From Oscillospiraceae bacterium (GTDB lineage Bacteria; Bacillota; Clostridia; Oscillospirales; Ruminococcaceae), in NCBI GenBank assembly GCA_021199795.1, contig JAJQHJ010000003.1, forward strand, positions 62,001 through 126,000: a DNA stretch of 64,000 nucleotides, written 5' to 3'. Numbering within the stretch: the stretch's first letter is position 1; every line of letters starts with the position of its first letter. Below are positions 45,673-53,702 of the stretch, in pieces. The notes under the pieces are model-generated. The model saw only the letters and a program-made list of their open reading frames with translations, was not told the origin of the DNA and searched no databases. Position numbers and translations under genes: made by a program.

Positions 45673-46123
45673 GAGTTGCACCTCCGTACATATAATCCAT
45701 CATAAATCTTACAGGGTTTATTACTTTTACATTCAGCTTCAAACGTGAAGCCATCTTCTCTAATTTAACATCCGTAGTTATCATTACATCAGCGTTCGCT
45801 CTCTCAGCTAAAGTCACATGGTAACTATCATAAGTTCTGATATTTGATTGTGAACGAATAACTTTTGCTCTTGACTCTATGTCATCATCGACATTTTCAT
45901 ATGACGTAACTGAAGAATAAAGTCTTATCACTTGTTCTCTTTTGTCTAAGTCGTTAATGCGACTAATTTCAAAGCTCAAAGCTGAACTTCCAACAAGTTC
46001 GTATACGCCCGATTGACAAGAGCGAAGTATTCCTTCAATTATTTGTGTTTCCAGATAAACTCGCTCTTGCGTCTGGTTGTCAAACGGTCTGTTGTAGCAA
46101 CAGCAATCCAAGTATATCTTCAA
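45650..46123 (-). CDS. PIN-domain protein (VapC-like ribonuclease)
   Basis: A 157-residue PIN-fold protein. Acidic residues in the expected places are Asp6 (IYLDCCCYNRPF), the DSYHVTLAERANAD block and ITTDVKLEK near the C-terminus. PIN proteins of this kind cleave RNA and often form toxin-antitoxin pairs. It probably begins with TTG at 46123 after GGGAGATGA. The downstream overlapping small gene is the likely partner. The triple Cys after Asp6 is unusual. Confidence 0.82.
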   Translation of the reverse strand: MKIYLDCCCYNRPFDNQTQERVYLETQIIEGILRSCQSGVYELVGSSALSFEISRINDLDKREQVIRLYSSVTSYENVDDDIESRAKVIRSQSNIRTYDSYHVTLAERANADVMITTDVKLEKMASRLKLNVKVINPVRFMMDYMYGGATHETSELE

Positions 46124-46156
46124 CGCTCGTCATCTCCCATAACTTCTCTGTATAGT

Positions 46157-46185
46157 ATGATAGCACAAATCTCAAAAATTATCAA
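46157..46185 (-). promoter_or_regulatory. Promoter of the PIN-domain pair
   Basis: Minus strand TTGATA (46185-46180), 17-base spacer, TATCAT (46162-46157). Confidence 0.7.
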
Positions 46186-46210
46186 CCCCCGAATTTAAAA
46201 TCTCATCGAG

Positions 46211-46912
46211 TTACTCCTCATAATAAACAATCATCCCGCCCAGTTCCTCAAACGCCTCTTTGAAAGTATCCCATCCCATAGCATGGGAGCTTCCGGTGTT
46301 CGGGTCTTTGTAGAGGACGTTGTTGTAACTGTCGAAGCCGTAGATGACGACGGCGTGTTCGTAGGCAGGCCATTTTACTGTTTCGCCGGTTTCGTAATCG
46401 ATCCATTCACGGCGGTACTGGATGCCGCCCTCGATGTTGGTTGTGTACCAAGCCTCAACAGGGTTGCCGCTTGCAATAATCTCTTTGATGTCTTCAAGTG
46501 TTGCGCCTGTCTTGGCTATTGCTCCTGACTTGAACTGTTCGGCAGTTTCTCTTATCGGCTCATTGAATACGCCGTAGGAACTCGAATCTCTCGGATCGCC
46601 GACAAACTCCTTTTCCGGGTTCGCTCCATATAGAACTCCATCAACTTCATACGGTGTAGGACCCTTTGGCAAAGCTTCGACTATCTCTTCCATAGTCACA
46701 TCAATGCCGTAGTACTTAAGAAGTATGTAAAGCGATGCGCATTCACAACCGGTTGGGTAATCGGGGTTCTGGTTGTAGTCTATAACGTCACTTAGATATA
46801 TCATGTTCTGCGGCTTTGTATTATCATAGATGTAAAATCCGACCGCGATAATCACGACAATTACAAATATAATCCTGAGTGGGTGTCTTTTCTTAGTTTT
46901 ATCTGTTGCCAT
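46211..46912 (-). CDS. Membrane-anchored C39-like cysteine peptidase
   Basis: A 233-residue protein with a single N-terminal membrane helix (residues 12-30) and an external papain-like C39_2 domain. The catalytic Cys is in YPTGCECASLYILL (about residue 56) and the His in AYEHAVVIYGFDSYNNVLYKDP. Substrate unknown; similar proteins in gut Clostridia are common and not bacteriocin exporters. The ATG at 46912 is preceded by GGAG at 9 bases; an upstream extension lacks a ribosome binding site. Confidence 0.85.
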   Translation of the reverse strand: MATDKTKKRHPLRIIFVIVVIIAVGFYIYDNTKPQNMIYLSDVIDYNQNPDYPTGCECASLYILLKYYGIDVTMEEIVEALPKGPTPYEVDGVLYGANPEKEFVGDPRDSSSYGVFNEPIRETAEQFKSGAIAKTGATLEDIKEIIASGNPVEAWYTTNIEGGIQYRREWIDYETGETVKWPAYEHAVVIYGFDSYNNVLYKDPNTGSSHAMGWDTFKEAFEELGGMIVYYEE

Positions 46913-46934
46913 CGGCTTCATCTCCATTAATATA

Positions 46935-46963
46935 ATTTTAATGCAGATTAAGCCATAAGTCAA
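46935..46963 (-). promoter_or_regulatory. Promoter of the C39-like peptidase gene
   Basis: Minus strand TTGACT (46963-46958), 17-base spacer, TAAAAT (46940-46935). Confidence 0.75.
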
Positions 46964-47024
46964 CAGTTCAAATCTTAAGATTTCATTAAGATTTAACGCC
47001 CTGCGGTTCGCAAGGCGTTTGATT

Positions 47025-47594
47025 CTACTCTTCAATAATAATTTCTTCCGAGTCGGAAGTTATAAGCTCAAAGTCAACGAAAGTAATACGCATGTAGTTC
47101 TCGTCGTCGCTTTCTCCAAGCTCCAAGACCATCGGGATTCCCGTTTTGCTGAAAGTAAGGGAATAGATTGTGCCACTTTCCTCGCCGGAGCAGTAGTCGG
47201 ACTCTTCGCCCTCGGTAACGTTAAGTTCAAGCGGAACCAGCTTGTCAAACGATTTCGTCACCAGTGACACGACCGAACCAACAGGGAACTTTGAGCTGTC
47301 AAAGGTGAAGTTCAGCCCCTTGAACGAAATTGTCGTCTCCTCGCCCTTGACATCAAATATAAGTCCGCTGACAATGGCAGGGGAGGTGAGCTCGACATTC
47401 CAGCTCCCGTCGCTCAGCCTGGTCAGGAGCATTTCATAGATGGTGTCGTCAAAGTCAACCTCTGCGGTCGCCGAAAAGCTGGTCGGAAGCGATTTCTCAT
47501 TTGTTACGACCGACCCAAGCGAGCACCCGCTCAGTCCCATCACCATAATTACCGATAAAAATATTGCAGTTATTTTTCTTAGATTTTGCCTCAA
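47025..47594 (-). CDS. Predicted lipoprotein
   Basis: A 189-residue protein with a signal peptide and lipobox LSGC (Cys24). The mature part is beta-rich (for example TAEVDFDDTIYEMLLTRLSD) and its layout vaguely resembles LolA-like lipid-binding proteins, but no motif settles this. It begins with TTG just after the dehydratase gene stop and is probably the last gene of the fabG-acpS-nnrD transcript. Confidence 0.72.
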   Translation of the reverse strand: MRQNLRKITAIFLSVIMVMGLSGCSLGSVVTNEKSLPTSFSATAEVDFDDTIYEMLLTRLSDGSWNVELTSPAIVSGLIFDVKGEETTISFKGLNFTFDSSKFPVGSVVSLVTKSFDKLVPLELNVTEGEESDYCSGEESGTIYSLTFSKTGIPMVLELGESDDENYMRITFVDFELITSDSEEIIIEE

Positions 47595-47600
47595 ACTAAA

Positions 47601-48599
47601 TCAAGCCCTCTCGAAGTTCTTGAAAAGCTCAGGCAGATAGGAAATTATGTCACTTGCAAGCATCCCGGTGCGTGAAAGTCTCTTTGAAACCTCTTCGCAG
47701 GAAGCTCCCATTGCGTATGTCCCCATGATTGCGGCAGTTGCAGGAGTTTTCCCTTGAGCTGTGAACGAAGCGATAAGCCCCGCCAGCAGGTCTCCGCTCC
47801 CGCCTTTCGACAACCCATCGTTTCCGAACATCGTGACATACGATTCAGCTGGATTAACAATCAGCGTCGAGCATGATTTCGAGACGACTGTCACGCCATA
47901 CTCTTCTGAAAGCTTACTAGCAACCTGATACCGGTCGCTGATGGCTGTTTTCATGTCGACTTCAGCAAGCCTAGAAAGCTCCGCCGGGTGGGGTGTCAAT
48001 GTGACATCTGTCTTTGCTTTTCTAAGCAATTCTATGCGCCTTGAGACAAGGTTTATGCCATCCGCATCTATAATTATGGGACAATTTGCATTTTCGATTA
48101 TAGTTTCAAGTACAGCCATCGCACCCTGAGATTGCCCGAGCCCACAGCCTATCAGAACTGCATCGCAGGCTCCCAGCAATTCGCGAATTCCCGAAAGCTC
48201 ATGCTCAGTGGGCTTGATAAATCCGTCTACGTCCGAATGACAGGGGAACAATGTACATTCCCTGACATTTGAGGCAAGCGAAATTGCCGACCGTTCAGTT
48301 GTGCATACGCTCACAAGCCCAACTCCAGACCGGAGTGCTGACATAGTCGAAATAGCCGCCGCACCTGGATACCTGTCAGAGCCAACTACAGACAAAAGCC
48401 TCCCGAAAGTGCCCTTGTGACCGTTTACGGGACGGCTTCCGATATTCTTTCGCATAAGCGATTCAGCAGCGTATCCGTCAATAACCTTAATATCTCCGCC
48501 GTCCGGTTCCAGAACCAAAGAGACATGGACGTTATTTTCTTTTGCAGTGATTTCAGCTTTATAAAGAGCTTCCCATGAAATAGTAGAAGTAGTGTTCAT
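47601..48599 (-). CDS. nnrD: ADP-dependent NAD(P)H-hydrate dehydratase
   Basis: A 332-residue ribokinase-fold enzyme that repairs hydrated NAD(P)H. It has HKGTFGRLLSVVGSDRYPGA, PIIIDADGINLVS, TLTPHPAELSRL and the nucleotide-binding GNDGLSKGGSGDLLAGLIAS. The first 55 residues match only the last stretch and linker of the NnrE epimerase domain, which is otherwise missing, so this is an NnrD with an epimerase remnant. The epimerase must be elsewhere. No clear ribosome binding site is seen, consistent with coupling to acpS 3 bases upstream. Confidence 0.92.
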   Translation of the reverse strand: MNTTSTISWEALYKAEITAKENNVHVSLVLEPDGGDIKVIDGYAAESLMRKNIGSRPVNGHKGTFGRLLSVVGSDRYPGAAAISTMSALRSGVGLVSVCTTERSAISLASNVRECTLFPCHSDVDGFIKPTEHELSGIRELLGACDAVLIGCGLGQSQGAMAVLETIIENANCPIIIDADGINLVSRRIELLRKAKTDVTLTPHPAELSRLAEVDMKTAISDRYQVASKLSEEYGVTVVSKSCSTLIVNPAESYVTMFGNDGLSKGGSGDLLAGLIASFTAQGKTPATAAIMGTYAMGASCEEVSKRLSRTGMLASDIISYLPELFKNFERA

Positions 48600-48602
48600 A
48601 AT

Positions 48603-48953
48603 TCAGTATGCGATAACAATCGCGGTCGCAACGGTTTCAGTGTGAGTGATGCTGACTGTGAACTGAGTGCTTCCTGCAATCTCAGCCGCCTTGCCTGTGA
48701 GCTCTATGTATGGAGCACCCAAATCATCCCGGAGTACAGACACTTCTTTAAGCTTGAATCCTCTGATTCCTGTACCTAATGATTTTGAGAACGCTTCCTT
48801 TGCAGCAAAATTAGCGGCAATAGTCTGCGGATTCATCTTCTTTTTAGAAAACATTGCAATCTCACTTTCCGAGAAGATTCTTTCCAGAAAAGTTGGGATT
48901 TCAATGCTTTTCTCAATGCGCGCGATATCTACGCAGTCAATACCCACTCTCAT
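48603..48953 (-). CDS. acpS: Holo-[acyl-carrier-protein] synthase
   Basis: A 116-residue AcpS that transfers 4'-phosphopantetheine from CoA to acyl carrier protein. The metal-binding VGIDCVDIARIE (residues 3-14) and FAAKEAFSKSLGTGIRGF blocks are intact. It overlaps the upstream membrane-protein gene by 4 bases and nnrD follows, a common Firmicutes pairing. Confidence 0.96.
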   Translation of the reverse strand: MRVGIDCVDIARIEKSIEIPTFLERIFSESEIAMFSKKKMNPQTIAANFAAKEAFSKSLGTGIRGFKLKEVSVLRDDLGAPYIELTGKAAEIAGSTQFTVSITHTETVATAIVIAY

Positions 48954-49456
48954 GACAGTCTCGGAAGATAGATTGAAATCATTTCGAGGGTTTTCTCGTC
49001 AGGAGTGAAATAGAGGTAGACCTTGCCTGTCTGCGGCTCATTAAATTCGATGGTGTATATATCGCCCTCATCGCCCTCAACGCTGTAGGCAACTGCGTCG
49101 CCCTGCTCTTTTCTTGAATGATAGAAGCCGACCGCGTCTCTTAGCTCAAAGCTGCAAAGGGCTTTTCTCTTCTTGCGGTCGATAATCTTGTCGACTGAGA
49201 TATTCGTCCCCGCAACGCAGTATTCATACTCAACATTGAGCCTGCCGAGGAGATAATACCCGAGGTAAATTATTCCCACGGCCAGGAGGATTCCCAATAC
49301 AAGTCCTACAAGAAAATACACACTGCTGAACAGGTTGATCATAAGTAACAGAACAGCCAGACCGAATACAAACGATAAAATGGTAATCAGATACTGCTTT
49401 GTTCTGTCCGACTTAGTAAACGGTCTTGAAACCAATTGCTCTCTTATAGTTTCCAT
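48950..49456 (-). CDS. Membrane protein upstream of acpS
   Basis: A 168-residue protein with two adjacent membrane helices (about residues 22-68) and a soluble beta-rich C-terminal half ending YFTPDEKTLEMISIYLPRLS. Similar proteins lie next to acpS in Oscillospiraceae, but I know no function. It overlaps acpS by 4 bases. Confidence 0.75.
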   Translation of the reverse strand: METIREQLVSRPFTKSDRTKQYLITILSFVFGLAVLLLMINLFSSVYFLVGLVLGILLAVGIIYLGYYLLGRLNVEYEYCVAGTNISVDKIIDRKKRKALCSFELRDAVGFYHSRKEQGDAVAYSVEGDEGDIYTIEFNEPQTGKVYLYFTPDEKTLEMISIYLPRLS

Positions 49457-49483
49457 AGATGCACTATCCTTTCATATCCAAAA

Positions 49484-49516
49484 TAATTACGAATTCCGAA
49501 TTCATAATTCCGAATT
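49484..49516 (-). repeat. 33-base intergenic repeat, copy 2 (inverted)
   Basis: The exact reverse complement of 38079-38111. It fills most of the gap between the FabG-like gene and the next gene of the operon. Confidence 0.9.
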
Positions 49517-49517
49517 T

Positions 49518-50246
49518 CTATATAATGCCGCCGTTCACCGAGATAACCTGTCCCGTGATGAACGAAGCTTCATCGCTTGCTAAAAACGCAATTGTCTTTC
49601 CGACATCTGTGGGAGTTCCGATCCGGAGCAGGGGAGTCTCCTCACATAGCTCGCTTATCGTCTCATCCGTGAGCTCACTGTTCATGTCAGTGTCGATAAC
49701 TCCGGGGGAAACGCAGTTAACTCTGATTCCACTTGGACCGAGCTCCTTTGAAAGAGCCTTTGTAAAGCCAATAATACCAGCTTTGCAGGCAGAGTATACT
49801 ACTTCGCATGAGGCACCTACTTCTCCCCACATGGAGGCGATATTTATGACCACTCCGTCGTGACGTTTTATCATGTCGGGAACTGCCCGCTTGGTTGTTA
49901 GCATAGCTCCCATGAGATTGACGTCGCTCAAGTTCTTTATCTCCTCGTCGTTCATATCCTGCAAAAGCCCGATATAAGCAACTCCGGCATTGTTCACAAG
50001 AACCGAAATCTCACCGAGGGATGAGTGAATATCCGAGAACATCCTGTCAAGTGCATCTGAGTCAGAAATGTCAGCCTGAAACGCTTCGGCAATGCCGCCC
50101 GATTCTGAAATTTCCCGGCAGACACTTTTTGCAGCCTCAATATTTGATTTATAATTCACAGCCACTGCATACCCGAGCTTCGCGAGCTCCACAGCCGCAG
50201 CCGCCCCGATTCCGCGGGAACCACCCGTAACAAGAGCTACTTTCAT
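49518..50246 (-). CDS. fabG: Short-chain dehydrogenase, 3-oxoacyl-ACP reductase-like
   Basis: A 242-residue Rossmann-fold reductase. The cofactor motif VTGGSRGIGAAAAVEL is at residues 6-21; NNAG, the Ser in NIASMWGEVGAS and the YSACK catalytic pair are present, with a C-terminal SFITGQVISVNGG. The sequence fits FabG, which reduces beta-ketoacyl-ACP with NADPH. Because it is next to acpS and not in a fab cluster, a related SDR of unknown substrate is possible. Confidence 0.87.
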   Translation of the reverse strand: MKVALVTGGSRGIGAAAAVELAKLGYAVAVNYKSNIEAAKSVCREISESGGIAEAFQADISDSDALDRMFSDIHSSLGEISVLVNNAGVAYIGLLQDMNDEEIKNLSDVNLMGAMLTTKRAVPDMIKRHDGVVINIASMWGEVGASCEVVYSACKAGIIGFTKALSKELGPSGIRVNCVSPGVIDTDMNSELTDETISELCEETPLLRIGTPTDVGKTIAFLASDEASFITGQVISVNGGII

Positions 50247-50265
50247 CCCATCACCTCTTAACGAT

Positions 50266-50294
50266 ATTATAACTCATTCTTAATAAGTTTGCAA
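50266..50294 (-). promoter_or_regulatory. Promoter of the fabG-acpS-nnrD operon
   Basis: Minus strand TTGCAA (50294-50289), 17-base spacer, TATAAT (50271-50266), shortly before the AGAGGTGATG site. Confidence 0.8.
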
Positions 50295-50302
50295 GGAAAT
50301 TA

Positions 50303-50333
50303 TATAAAAAAGGGCACGTATTTGCGCCCTTTA
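50303..50333 (-). terminator. Terminator of the transglutaminase-like gene
   Basis: AAAGGGC pairs with GCCCTTT (50326-50332 with 50309-50315), then TTTTTT on the minus strand. The stem includes the stop codon. Confidence 0.8.
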
Positions 50334-51299
50334 GTCTCGATCGAGATATTGCTCCTTGAAGTAGTAGATAATAACCGAATAGCTGTCGAAATCCATCCTC
50401 CAGTAGGCATAGACAGTCATTGTCGTTGTGTAAGGCGCGCTCCAGTCTGAATCAAGCGGAACCGCAGCCTCGGCAAGAATCTCACCCTCTGTTGCACTTG
50501 CCTGGAGAATAGTCTTGAGCTCATCCTTAGTTTCGGCGTACAATCCGTGCGTGAAGAAATATACATAATCCTCAGAGTCCGCCACAGGGCTTGAATCTCT
50601 GTCCCAGACATGAGCAATTTCCATAACCCCGTCAGTCACCATGAAGTATGTGTGTATAGGAATTCTGTCATCATAATCGGGAACATAGTCATCCCATGTG
50701 CAGTCGACGTGATACCACTTATCGTTCACGCATACCATATTCCAGGCATGATCCTCTCCGTCAGACGAGCCGGTGACTATTATCGATTTAACATCAAGCA
50801 TGTCCATAAAAAGCTGAAATGTGGTTGTGTAACCCATGCAGATGGCTTCACCGTAGATAAGTGCGCCATATGGTGTGCTCGATTCTTCCTTTGCAGAGCC
50901 TAAGAGACTGAGCTCGTCCGAATCGTAGGTAACGTGAGTCGTGATATAGTCGTGAGCCGCAAGAATGATTTCGTCGTCACTCATGTCTTCTGAATAGAAT
51001 TCCGAAATCGCATCGACAGCCGCCTGATAGACGAGTAAATTATCATCCGAAAGTGCGCTTGTATCGCCAGTCTCATATGCCTCCACAATAGCAGTGTTGT
51101 CATAAATGCCGGATTCCTCTTCGACTTCTTCCTCGGTAACTTCCGTCACGTCCTCCTCCGGAACTTCCTCAGCCTCGGTAGAGTAGGTGTACCCAGCCAC
51201 ATCAGTTGTGACATCCGAAAATGCACTTTTTTCTCCGCAGGAGGTGAAAATAGACAGAGATATCGCTGAAACGAGCAGTATTGAAATAAGTTTTTTCAT
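50331..51299 (-). CDS. Transglutaminase-like lipoprotein
   Basis: A 322-residue lipoprotein (lipobox FTSC near residue 21) with an acidic Glu/Thr-rich spacer and a transglutaminase-like cysteine protease domain. The triad is visible as Cys in GEAICMGYTTTFQLF, His in GEDHAWNMV and Asp in KWYHVDCTWDD. Such domains act on peptides or the cell wall outside the membrane. The ATG at 51299 is 4 bases beyond the stop of the SpoIID-domain gene; a TTG at 51311 is an alternative start. Confidence 0.87.
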   Translation of the reverse strand: MKKLISILLVSAISLSIFTSCGEKSAFSDVTTDVAGYTYSTEAEEVPEEDVTEVTEEEVEEESGIYDNTAIVEAYETGDTSALSDDNLLVYQAAVDAISEFYSEDMSDDEIILAAHDYITTHVTYDSDELSLLGSAKEESSTPYGALIYGEAICMGYTTTFQLFMDMLDVKSIIVTGSSDGEDHAWNMVCVNDKWYHVDCTWDDYVPDYDDRIPIHTYFMVTDGVMEIAHVWDRDSSPVADSEDYVYFFTHGLYAETKDELKTILQASATEGEILAEAAVPLDSDWSAPYTTTMTVYAYWRMDFDSYSVIIYYFKEQYLDRD

Positions 51300-51303
51300 A
51301 ATT

Positions 51304-52701
51304 TTACGCAATCGTTATGCCGGTGTAGTAATGGTGCAGGATCTGGTCGAAGCTGTATCCAGCGTAGATGGCATAAAGGTTTGCTCCTTCCTGAGACATT
51401 CCCACTCCGTGACCATAGCCATAGGTGACGAATGTGAATACCCCGTTTGAATAGCTGACGGTAAAGCAGGTCGAGCGGATATTTAAGATGTAGGTTCTGA
51501 ATACATACGCAGTAAGCGTTCTCTCAGTTCCAGAGACCTTGGCTGACGTGTGTCCGTCAATCGCAATTTTCCCGACATATCCGCCATCGGTGTAGGAAAG
51601 TATCTGAATCCAGTTCTCATAGTCGTCAGAAAGAGTTATGTTTGTCTTGGATTCGATCTTCTTTCTCAATTCTTCAACCGTGTAGGTTGTAACTCTTCCG
51701 TAGTTATCTGTGTCAAGGAAGTCATATTCGCTCACGACCGATTGTAGATACTCTCTGTCTCCGCCCCAGACATTTTCGCTTGAGCAGGTGACACCGGCAG
51801 TTGCGGCACAGTAAACAGCAAGGATATATTCTCCGTCATAGTACATAGCCAGTCCATCAACAGCCTCAACGCACTCGATAATCTTGCTGGGAACGTTAGA
51901 CTTAAGTGAGACAGATGCGTATTCGCCTTTAGCCTCGTAATACTTGATGTAGGTGTAAACAGCAACAGCCTGAGCCTTTATAGTTTCCTCTTCCATTGAT
52001 GTTCCAACTTCACTGTAGGTTACCTGGCAGACAATGTCGAAAGCGTTATCTGTTACATATCTTCCGGAGCTTGAGTCGTAGACAGTAACGGTGTCGTCCT
52101 TGTAGCTCTTGCCGTTGCTTAAGTTGTCGTTTTCGTAGCTCGATGTTGAGCTAACAGAATACCAGAGGCTGTCGGTTGAATCGTCTTCCGATTCGTCGCT
52201 GACCTCGGCATCCTCATCCTCGTCAACATCAACGTCTTCGTCTTCGTCAACCTCGACGTCCTCCTCAGTGGTAGTAGCCTCAGTTGTAGTGGTGACCGTT
52301 GTGGTTGCCGCAGTAGTAGCCTGAGTAGTCGTTCCGGCAGTGGTAGCGGATGTTTCCGGGGGAACAGTAGTAGTGATAATTTCAGTGGTTTCCGACACAG
52401 TTGTAACAGCAGTCACCTCAGTGGTAACAGGTGCGAATATCTCATATGAATCTATAGCCGCTTTCTGAATCTGCGAATCATAGTATTTCGCGACCTCCGC
52501 GACTTCCTCCGTGAGGTTTTCTTCCTCTGTGTCATCCTCTGTAGCTTCGTCAGACAGTGCCGAAGCGGAATCGCTGTCGAAAGTGACGTCACTCAGGACT
52601 GTGCTTTCAGCAAGCACTCTGATATAGTTGAGTGCGGCTGTGTACACAAGCACCAGGCTCAAAAGAATTATAACCCGTTTGAGAGTAAATACTTTCTTCA
52701 A
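51304..52701 (-). CDS. SpoIID/LytB-domain surface protein
   Basis: A 465-residue protein: N-terminal membrane anchor (residues 8-28), a long Thr/Val/Ser-rich linker, an Asp/Glu repeat stretch (EVDEDEDVDVDEDEDAEV) and a C-terminal SpoIID domain (about 215-465) with VTYSEVGTSMEEETIKAQAV, AATAGVTCSSENVWGG and the final GYGHGVGMSQEGAN. SpoIID-type proteins cleave glycan strands as lytic transglycosylases; Bacillus SpoIID acts in engulfment. The extended wall-spanning linker suggests a vegetative surface role here. Confidence 0.9.
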   Translation of the reverse strand: MKKVFTLKRVIILLSLVLVYTAALNYIRVLAESTVLSDVTFDSDSASALSDEATEDDTEEENLTEEVAEVAKYYDSQIQKAAIDSYEIFAPVTTEVTAVTTVSETTEIITTTVPPETSATTAGTTTQATTAATTTVTTTTEATTTEEDVEVDEDEDVDVDEDEDAEVSDESEDDSTDSLWYSVSSTSSYENDNLSNGKSYKDDTVTVYDSSSGRYVTDNAFDIVCQVTYSEVGTSMEEETIKAQAVAVYTYIKYYEAKGEYASVSLKSNVPSKIIECVEAVDGLAMYYDGEYILAVYCAATAGVTCSSENVWGGDREYLQSVVSEYDFLDTDNYGRVTTYTVEELRKKIESKTNITLSDDYENWIQILSYTDGGYVGKIAIDGHTSAKVSGTERTLTAYVFRTYILNIRSTCFTVSYSNGVFTFVTYGYGHGVGMSQEGANLYAIYAGYSFDQILHHYYTGITIA

Positions 52702-52758
52702 TGCGTCAGCTCCTTTCTGTCAAAGATAATTGTCAATAATTTCCTGATTTATTCAGGA

Positions 52759-53652
52759 TCAATAGTTGTATGAAACGCTGTCCGGCTTGTGCCTTGAAGA
52801 ATTCTTGGTGTATGTATAGCCGGAAATATCCTCGCCGTCGCGAACCTTTCTTGCAACAACAACCCAACGTGAATCGTCAAAGTCATAGGCGCAGGTTGAA
52901 AGAGTCAGGAACTCGTCACCATACTCGCACTCAATGTTGCTGTTGTAGTAGGTTCTCAGCATGATGTTCTCATAGAAGTAGTTGTAATCCTCTTCCGAGT
53001 CGAATGTGCGGCACTTGTAGTACTCAAACAGCGGCTCGCTGTCCTGCCATTCGTAGATGCCGATAAGGAAGCAGGCGACAATGACATACTGGTTTTCTTC
53101 CCAGAGGGTGTCAAAATTGATGACGTAGTTGTTCTGAACGGTGCTGACGCCATCCTTGTAGTCGAGAAGATGCCTGAAGAAAGTGCCATTAGCCATGCTG
53201 TGCCCATAGAGGGTGATGTTGTCCGCATGACTTGTAGCGGTAATCGGAACCTTATAGTCGGCGTAGATGCAGCCGGCAGAGGACTTCTCCCGCTCAAAGG
53301 AAAGCTCCAGGTATTCCGAATTGTCATCCGCCTGAACGACGGGGTAATCTATGTATGGGTCTCCGCTCGAATCGGTCAGAGTCGGAATACAGATCCAGCC
53401 CACGAAGTCATTATTTTGCTCATAATACTCGACATACTTTTCGAGCATTTCAGGCTCCGGTTCTGGTTCCGGTTCCGTAGTCGTCGCTTCGGTTGTGGTT
53501 GTCGGAGCGGTGGTAGCTTCTGTTGCTACAGTTGTGCCCTCAGTCACCTCCGGCTCATCTTCAATCTTCTTTGAGCATCCGGTAAAAATGCTTATTGCCA
53601 TTACTGCCGCAAGAAAAAGTGCTGTCTTGTTGATCGGTTTAGCCTGATTCAT
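52759..53652 (-). CDS. Class B-like sortase with lipobox
   Basis: A 297-residue sortase. The catalytic His is in LYGHSMANGTFFRHL, the Cys in LTLSTCAYDF and the Arg in DSRWVVVARK. Unusually the N-terminus is a lipoprotein signal (IFTGC, Cys26) with a Thr/Pro/Glu linker instead of a plain membrane anchor. It is paralogous to the sortase encoded just upstream. No protein in the window has a recognisable C-terminal sorting signal. Confidence 0.9.
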   Translation of the reverse strand: MNQAKPINKTALFLAAVMAISIFTGCSKKIEDEPEVTEGTTVATEATTAPTTTTEATTTEPEPEPEPEMLEKYVEYYEQNNDFVGWICIPTLTDSSGDPYIDYPVVQADDNSEYLELSFEREKSSAGCIYADYKVPITATSHADNITLYGHSMANGTFFRHLLDYKDGVSTVQNNYVINFDTLWEENQYVIVACFLIGIYEWQDSEPLFEYYKCRTFDSEEDYNYFYENIMLRTYYNSNIECEYGDEFLTLSTCAYDFDDSRWVVVARKVRDGEDISGYTYTKNSSRHKPDSVSYNY

Positions 53653-53702
53653 TCAATTATACTCCTTATAGGCGGTGTTTTATTCATCCTTGTCCGACTT
53701 GT

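Noticed and set aside
46211-46912. Bacteriocin exporter peptidase
   Set aside because: The C39-like domain is stand-alone with one membrane helix and no ABC domains or precursor peptide nearby.
52191-52500. ORF-like frames in the repetitive Thr/Glu linker of the SpoIID-domain protein
   Set aside because: Low-complexity codons give open shadow frames on both strands; only the SpoIID-domain frame has a signal anchor, domain and ribosome binding site.
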